Source of the DNA: Sophora flavescens
Lineage: Eukaryota > Streptophyta > Magnoliopsida > Fabales > Fabaceae
NCBI GenBank assembly: GCA_030762895.1
Contig: CM061062.1
Location: 138,429,104-138,493,103, forward strand
Reading direction: 5' to 3'
Length of the DNA stretch: 64,000 bases
In this document: one piece after another, positions 58,255 to 64,000 of the stretch
Layout: every line of letters begins with the position of its first letter
How positions within the stretch are numbered: position 1 is the stretch's first letter
Program-made: the position numbers and the translations under genes
Notes under the pieces: model-generated
Databases searched by the model: none
What the model was told of the DNA's origin: nothing
What the model saw: only the letters and a program-made list of their open reading frames with translations

Positions 58255-58593
58255 GAAATGCTAGCAACACACTCTCTAACGCTCTTTTTCCAACACACTT
58301 CCTTATATTGGTTGAAATTCATATGAATCATACAGAAATTAAGTGGAACCCACTTGAATTAGAGGGGATCCATTTTCAAAATAGGGAACCCACATGATTT
58401 TCAGTCGGTTGGAAATGGAGTGTTAGAGAGTGTTTTTTTTTTTTTTGATAGGCAAATATTAGCAATTAGTGTGTTATGTTAGTGGGGGAGTTGAACCCAT
58501 GACCTCCTATCACTCCAAACCTTATGTCCCTCCCCCAAACCACCTTGACCACCTTATAACTCCTAGGAGTGTTAGAGTGTATTGCTAGCATTC
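58255..58593. mobile_element. MITE with 24-bp inverted ends, carrying a SINE
   Basis: The ends GAAATGCTAGCAACACACTC and GAGTGTATTGCTAGCATTCC are inverted repeats of about 24 bp (AATGCTAGCAACACACTCTCTAAC against GTTAGAGTGTATTGCTAGCATT). Without the SINE it would be about 190 bp. No coding capacity was seen. The superfamily is not assigned. Confidence 0.7.
58433..58565 (-). mobile_element. tRNA-derived SINE, copy 1 (133 bp)
   Basis: On the minus strand it has a box A (TGGTCAAGGTGG, 58551-58540) fitting the Pol III consensus, a box B (GGTTCAACTCC, 58498-58488) and a terminal A run of about 15 (58447-58433). It is flanked by GGAGTGTTAGAGAGTG at 58417-58432 and GGAGTGTTAGAGTG at 58566-58579, a target duplication that lost two bases on one side. 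It sits inside a MITE. Confidence 0.75.
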
Positions 58594-58661
58594 CTCTTTT
58601 TTTCACCAGGGTGGTAATTGACAACCGAGGGTCCACAGCTATTCATTCAAGGTGCCGAATG

Positions 58662-58794
58662 TTTTTTTTATATGCAAATGTTAGTTGTTAGTTTATTATG
58701 TTAATAGAATGTTAGATTCGAACCTTACACCTTACAATTCTTAACATCTTTATCTCACATCTCAAACAACCCGACCACCTTATATAACTCCCCC
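58662..58794 (-). mobile_element. tRNA-derived SINE, copy 2 (133 bp)
   Basis: It is the same length, orientation and layout as copy 1. Box B is GGTTCGAATCT (58724-58714), box A is degenerate (TGGTCGGGTTG, about 58777-58767), and the 3' end is GCATATAAAAAAA. The flanks TCAAGGTGCCGAATG (58647-58661) and TCAAGGTGTCGAGTG (58795-58809) form a 15-bp target duplication with two changes. It is more diverged from the consensus than copy 1. Confidence 0.7.
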
Positions 58795-58809
58795 TCAAGG
58801 TGTCGAGTG

Positions 58810-59633
58810 CTTGGTCCTTTTCCAACAAAATATTTTTATATAGAGGTAGGAATGTAACCCCAAGCAGTATTGTTTGGTAAAATTAATTGACAGTGGATAA
58901 GTTAATTGATAGCAGATGAGCTAATTGATAGTGAATAAGGTTATGTTTGGTAAGGTCAAACTGCTAGCTTATCGCGGATGAGTTTGTAGCTTTATTTGGT
59001 AAACACTTTTCCCACTAGGTTATGGTTCTGTTTGGTAAAAACAAGGGATAAGCTAGCCCATAATGAATGAAATTATAGCAGATAGCAGATAACAGATAAG
59101 CTAACATTTGATTTGAAGTGTTTAGTAAATATAGCGGTTGAACTAGCTGATAAATATTAAATGGCATAAAAGGATATGTTTATATTTTTTATATAAATTT
59201 ATTTATGTATATATATTATTTATTTTAAAATAATTGCAACTTTTAATACTTTAATTTATTTTAAATAATTTATTGTCTAAAAAATATAATTTTAGTTTAA
59301 TTTTAAATATTTTAAAAAATAAAATGAGATAATAAAAATAATTTGATATGTTAATAAGTTTTTGTAATATAAAATTTATTCTTCATAGACAAAAGTATAT
59401 TTTTATTTTCTTATCTTTAATATATTATCTATTTTTATTTTTTATTTTCTTATCCTAAATGTATTATCTATTTTTTATCCTAATTTTTTTATAGACTTAA
59501 ATTAAGGATCAGAAAATATTATGATATGTATTTTCTATTTTATTTAGGAGAAGATAATTGAGAAATTTGATGAAAATAGTAAGGAAAAATGGGAGAAAAA
59601 TGATAAGATTTTTTTTTTTTGAAAAGAGGAGTG
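58810..59633. other. AT-rich sequence with GTTTGGTAA-type repeats
   Basis: From 58875 to 59150 the phrases GTTTGGTAA and AATTGATAG(T/C)(A/G)GAT.AG recur several times. This resembles the ends of a diverged DNA-transposon-derived element, but no clean ends were found. The rest, to 59633, is AT-rich and gene-free. Confidence 0.4.
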
Positions 59634-62600
59634 TAACACTCTGATTTTTACTGCTCTTCTATATCGGTAAGATATATAAATGTTTATATTTTTATCTGAG
59701 ACCTAGAAAATAATTTTGAATAAAACAAAATCATATTTAGACTCTACTTGATAGTAGAAGATTACAGTTAAATTTTGGGTTGAAAATTCAGACGAAAACT
59801 GGTCTGTGTTTTCACTGACAGTAAAAGTTTACTGATAAGAAAAACCTAATTTTGACTCGTGAACGAAACGGTTTAGGTTTATATCGTATTTGCAATGATA
59901 TTGATTTTTTTGAAATTTTTCGCGTAAAAATAAAATATTATATTTTATACGGGTTAAATATTCAAAGAAAACGAGCGTTAAACCTAAGTCGGGTAAACGA
60001 AGGATCTGGATACGAAGCTGGGGTGATGGAAGTGACTGATGGAACTTGTGAGAGGTTCCACATCATGACTCATCAAAGTCATGATGGCACCAAAATATCT
60101 AGATATTTATTTGTGGTGAAAAGTCCAAATTACCCTTAACCTTTTCATGAAATTACAAGTTTGTCCCAAAATAGCCCTAGGTGTGCACGGTCACACCCTC
60201 TTTTACCACACTTAGGCAAATTGTTGCTCACTTCATCTTCATCCTTAAGCCATTTTCTCTCAAAAACACAAAAATTTCCATTGTTAACCAAGCTTGTGTT
60301 GATCATTTCTCTTCATTTCTTCAACATCCAAGAGGTAAATCCTCACTCTATATGATCATCGTTGCCTTAATCTTCATCTATTTCCATTCTTTTTATCAAG
60401 AACACAATTTTTTCTCAAGTTCCTCTTTTATGCTCTTTTCTTTGAAAATTCATGGAAAATTCTAGAAAATTGCTATAAGTGTTATGACACCTAATTTAAC
60501 CTCTCTAGTACCAATATTTACTAAATCCAAGAGCTTGAAACCAAAGAAATTTTCTAACCTATTTTTCTCTTATAGGCCGAAACCCTAACCCTAAGAGGTT
60601 AGATGGTTTTTGTTGAATTTCTTGACTTTGAACAATTGATCTTGTCATCCTAATGCTCTAAGATCATAAATCCAAGAGATTGAAAAATTTAGAAATCCCT
60701 AGCTCATTATTTTCATGTTGGCCGAACCCTAGCATAAAATGGTTCGGAATTTCTTTTGTTGTTTTAACTTGTTTTATGTGTTGATTGAATGAAGGTTGAA
60801 TCCTTAGGTTGTTATTGTGATCTTGTGTAAGTGGAAGGAAATCCTTTGCAACCATTTGAATCAAAGTAAAGTTGCTCTTCAAGAGGTAAAGGGAGTTTAC
60901 TTGAGGGGTTTAGTTAGTCACATACTAATTGTTTTGTTGAATGTATGTTGATTTTAATTATTGTAATGATGTTTTATTTGATAGTTGGAAATCATAGCGT
61001 TATTGTTTTGAATATGTGAATGTAGTAAGTTGTGTTGAATGAAATTTATTGCTTGATTGTGTTGGCTGAGAGCATGACATTGGTCATTGCTTGATAATGA
61101 GGACTAAGTCACTAAAATGCTTAAATCAGAAAAACTCATGAAGTTGATTTTCTTACAAGTGTAAAGACTTCTAAGAATAAAAGTAATTGTAACTTAAAGA
61201 CTTTTTGTTAAAAGGTACATTTTGAGAAGGTCCTAGATGATTCTCAAATGAGTGTTAGTGAGGACGAATTGTGATAAGTTACATTTCTTTATTTAACCGA
61301 AATTGTTTTGAGGAAAAAGAAAGAAAAATGGAAGACATAAAAACTTATGAAAATGTTTCAAATGTATTGAAGGAAAAGTCTTTTGAAAAGAAAAGTTTTA
61401 AAATTTTACAAAAACTTTTATTCTAAATGAAAAGATTTAGAGAAAAGCTCTATGATGAATTTATTGACAAAAATCTTGTTGTTTAGTCAAAAAGTTGAGA
61501 AAATATTTTAGTGATTTGAAGTTTTTCTGAAATGGATTATAAAAGAAATAGATTCTATAAAATGTTTTCACAAGAGCAAAAATGTCTTTATGACAAAGAG
61601 TTGACAAACTTTTGTATTTGTTTTTCGGTTTAGCTTTCACTGAACGAAAAACCATGTTGAAAAAGATGAAAGTTGAGAGAACCAAGCAACCGAAATATCA
61701 GGTTAGTGTTCCTGTTGGAAAACATTGAGGAAAAAGATAAGAACCTAGATTGCCGAGACGTCGGGCTAGTGTTCATATGAGGAAGAGATTATAAATCACG
61801 AATTTTAAAATCTTACGTTGGTGGTAAAATGAATTTAATACCTAAGTAAAGGTAGTCGTGAGCTTCGAGCCTCGACAAGAGAGAACGAACGAAAAAGAAA
61901 AAGAAAACGAAAACAATTGGTTTACATGCATAGTCTGGCAAATGTGCCATTATGGCAGATGTGCCAATGTGTATCGAGCTACACTCCACGTAGGGTGGAT
62001 TGACAAATTGGGTAGCTATGGACCAAAGATATGTTCTTGGGTCTTTGGGTCTATTAGGGACATTCGGGCTCGAAATCCACGGAATACTCGGGGCTTTGTA
62101 ATCTCGGGTCGTGAAACTCGGTTACCCCGCAAGGATGTACTCAATGGAGAACTTTTTAATATTATTTAGGTGAGACATGATACCCTTGAACAATTGGGGA
62201 TCAGACCTAAATTAAGAGGCTGACCCAATGCGAAACAATTGTGTTACGGGGATTATTGCGGCCTATCATGCTCAACGAAAGGAAGTTAGGATATCCGGAG
62301 ATTACGAAATAGATAGTTGATGTTGCAGTGTCATGAAATTATTTATAAACATACATTGGTTGTCAGGTATGAATCCCTTTCTTAAACATTTTCGTTATTT
62401 ATGACTGTGAGTTATGTTATGTCTATATGAAGTTGTTATCATATGTTATTGTTTTGGCGAGTCGCATATGTGGCTACTTGATTAACTCATATGTCGGTAT
62501 CTCACCTTTGCATTATTTTTGTTTGGTTTCTATTTGTGGAATATTGTTTTGCGTGTATAGATGGATCCCCTGAATCACCTTATACCCTTGGGGTTTATGG

Positions 62601-63486
62601 GTCTGGCCTTTGGGCATGTTGATGACGGGAACGCTTGGGTAATCAACCCGGGAGCCCGAAGCGCTACCTACTCCGGGCCGATGCTCACTACAAAGGGTAC
62701 TGAAGCAGGACTTACATCATGTTCACATAGCGTGAAGATCGTAGAAGTTCCACTACCGCCTATATGGCTTTTGCGAAGGACCTTGATGGAGCAGGGAAAC
62801 ACTTATCACCAGCCTCCACCCTTACAGTCAACACCTGGAGCAGTACCCTTGTCCTCCTTGCTGGAGTTACCTACTCCCCTGATCCTTGTTGTAGGGGAAG
62901 ATGACGAGATTGAGGAGGACCCCCAAGAGGATGATATGATTGAGGAGGATCCCCGAGAGGACGAGGACGTTGCTGAGTATCACCAGCTTGAGAAGGATGT
63001 TGACCCCGCGGGTGAGGCGGGAGTAGGAGTAGTTTCACTGATCCTTCTCCTGATAAGGATGACCATGGCAGTCTCCCTAATGGTTTTCATTAGTTGACCA
63101 GCTTAGGATTGTTTAGTTCTTTTATTTTGAGGTAGTGGTAACTTCTTATGGTTTGTATATCAGGCTATTGAGAGCCATTCTTTTTGGAGTAGGGGTTCTA
63201 GACTTAGTTTTTGAGTCTTGGTATTGTATAGTTATGTCTTTATTTTCTTTACATATGTTATTACTCTGACAAATGACCTGAACTCATAAAGGTCCTGATG
63301 TAGAAAACAATGGTGATGTTTAAGTATATATATGTGATGTTTATTTATGTGGAAAAGAAAATATTTTACACCACTTTCGAAACTTAGATAATACGTAATC
63401 TATTTTCCGAAAGCAACCAGCAATTATTTCTGATTTATTTATAATTCCACAATGAGTAAGACATATAGCGCCGAGGGGGCGTTACA
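59634..63486 (+). mobile_element. Tekay-like Gypsy LTR, 3.85 kb, no target duplication
   Basis: It starts TGTAACACTCTG and ends GGGGGCGTTACA. Its first 230 bp align with the minus strand of the solo LTR at 45898-50062, with shared blocks such as GAGACCTAGAAAATnATTTTGAA and CAGACGRAAACYRGTCTGTG. The flanking pentamers AGGAG and TTAGT do not match. To the right lies gag of another element in opposite orientation. It may be one LTR left by unequal recombination or a truncated element. Short ORFs inside (59852-60139, 60161-60465, 61858-62169) are not recognised. Confidence 0.7.
62561..63097 (+). other. 178-codon ORF within LTR
   Basis: The ORF runs from ATG at 62561 to a stop at 63097, inside the long LTR. 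It has a Pro-rich middle and an acidic repeat (EIEEDPQEDD and MIEEDPREDED), then a hydrophobic C-terminus (VSLILLLIRMTMAVSLMVFI) that could span a membrane. No family is recognised. LTRs seldom code for protein, so this may be chance or a captured fragment. Confidence 0.3.
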
Positions 63487-64000
63487 TTAGTGGTATCAAG
63501 TTTAGAATTTTGTACCTGAGGATACTCCGATGTGGGTCCTTGGCCTTCCTGGAATTCGTGGTTCAACGTATTGTTGTAGTTCCCTTAGGAGAGATAAGGA
63601 TTATTCTTCCTCACTTGGTTGTAAGGATTTGGGGGAGCATAATTTGACAACTTCGGGTTCGTGTCATAGAAGTTGTGACAAGAGTTCACTTGTTCCCCCG
63701 AAGCACCAGATCCAGGAGTAATACCATGTGGGCACTCCATTATGTCATGTCCCTGCATCCTACAAATCTCACAAACAACATTAGTAGTACCTATTGAACT
63801 CACATTAGCCATGTCAAGCTTATCAAAGCGTTTATTCAATGAGTCAAATTTAGACATAATTAGATCAGTGCTATTCATTTCAAACTTACCCCCCGAAAGC
63901 TTTTTCGAGTTATTACCTCTTTCTGAACCCCATTGGTGATAGTTGGTGGCTACGTTTTCAATGATATTGAACACTTCAGTCAGTGGTCTATTCATAAAGG
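63487..64000 (-). pseudogene. Gypsy gag fragment with zinc knuckle
   Basis: The minus-strand frame, open from beyond 63995 to a TAA at 63585, contains AFNIIENVA-like entry sequence, SKFDSLNKRFDKLDM and a CCHC knuckle, CEICRMQGHDIMEC. An NPYNQVRKNNPYLS segment follows, typical of Athila/Tat gag. The same frame reads on past the stop as GNYNNTLNHEFQEGQGPTSEYPQVQNSKLD to about 63495, so gag sequence reaches the LTR border. The element continues beyond the window. Confidence 0.7.

Noticed and set aside
60161..60465. Overlapping Ser/Leu/Phe-rich ORFs in the long LTR
   Set aside because: They overlap in different frames, have no motifs and sit in a non-coding LTR with AT-rich composition.
62561..63097. 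Membrane protein gene at the right end
   Set aside because: It was considered as a host gene, but the ORF lies wholly between firm LTR ends and has no promoter or intron evidence, so it is kept only as an LTR ORF.

Overview
This window is nuclear DNA of a flowering plant, most likely a papilionoid legume (inference from the retroelement types and base composition, not proven). It is a repeat-dominated intergenic region with one clearly intact host gene. The gene has five short GT-AG exons and the window shows long terminal repeat (LTR) retrotransposons with clean 5-bp target-site duplications, miniature inverted-repeat elements (MITEs), SINEs and an endogenous pararetrovirus. No rRNA, tRNA gene or CRISPR array was seen.

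Layout. 1-7.88 kb: an endogenous caulimovirid-like pararetrovirus on the minus strand (movement protein, coat protein with zinc knuckle, protease, reverse transcriptase, RNase H, plus a downstream domain). It is broken by stop codons and one frameshift, and its movement-protein end forms a rearranged hairpin. 7.9-12.65 kb: 3' ends of a Gypsy element and of a SIRE-like Copia element. 12.7-20.7 kb: an array of exon-like acidic cassettes downstream of a truncated plant-mobile-domain exon, all minus strand, interrupted by a MITE and by a complete Copia element (14058-19092). 21.37-26.37 kb: a second complete but dead Copia with unusual TA..TA termini. 27.1-32.8 kb: a Tourist-like element split by a young gag-only Gypsy derivative with about 99% identical LTRs. 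32.8-37.1 kb: Stowaway-like MITE, microsatellites and a decayed Copia fragment. 37.15-44.17 kb: a pol-deleted SIRE-like Copia inserted beside a fragment of a TMK-type LRR receptor kinase. 45.9-50.06 kb: a 4.2-kb solo LTR. 50.9-52.95 kb: a LINE remnant split by a divergent Copia LTR. 53.75-56.65 kb: the host gene, a PHD-finger protein of the MMD1/MS1/At1g33420 family, minus strand. 57.6-59.6 kb: tandem duplication, a MITE and two 133-bp SINE copies. 59.63-63.49 kb: another long LTR of the same family as the solo LTR. 63.49-64 kb: Gypsy gag on the minus strand, running off the window.

The only gene likely to act for the plant is the PHD-finger gene, a predicted nuclear chromatin reader. Everything else is mobile DNA, pseudogenes or sequence without recognisable coding content. 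The observations most worth checking are the repeated acidic exon cassettes, the frame-coherent pararetrovirus polyprotein with its hairpin end, the gag-only Gypsy derivative, the in-frame 90-bp intron in the PHD gene, and the pair of precisely bounded SINEs.
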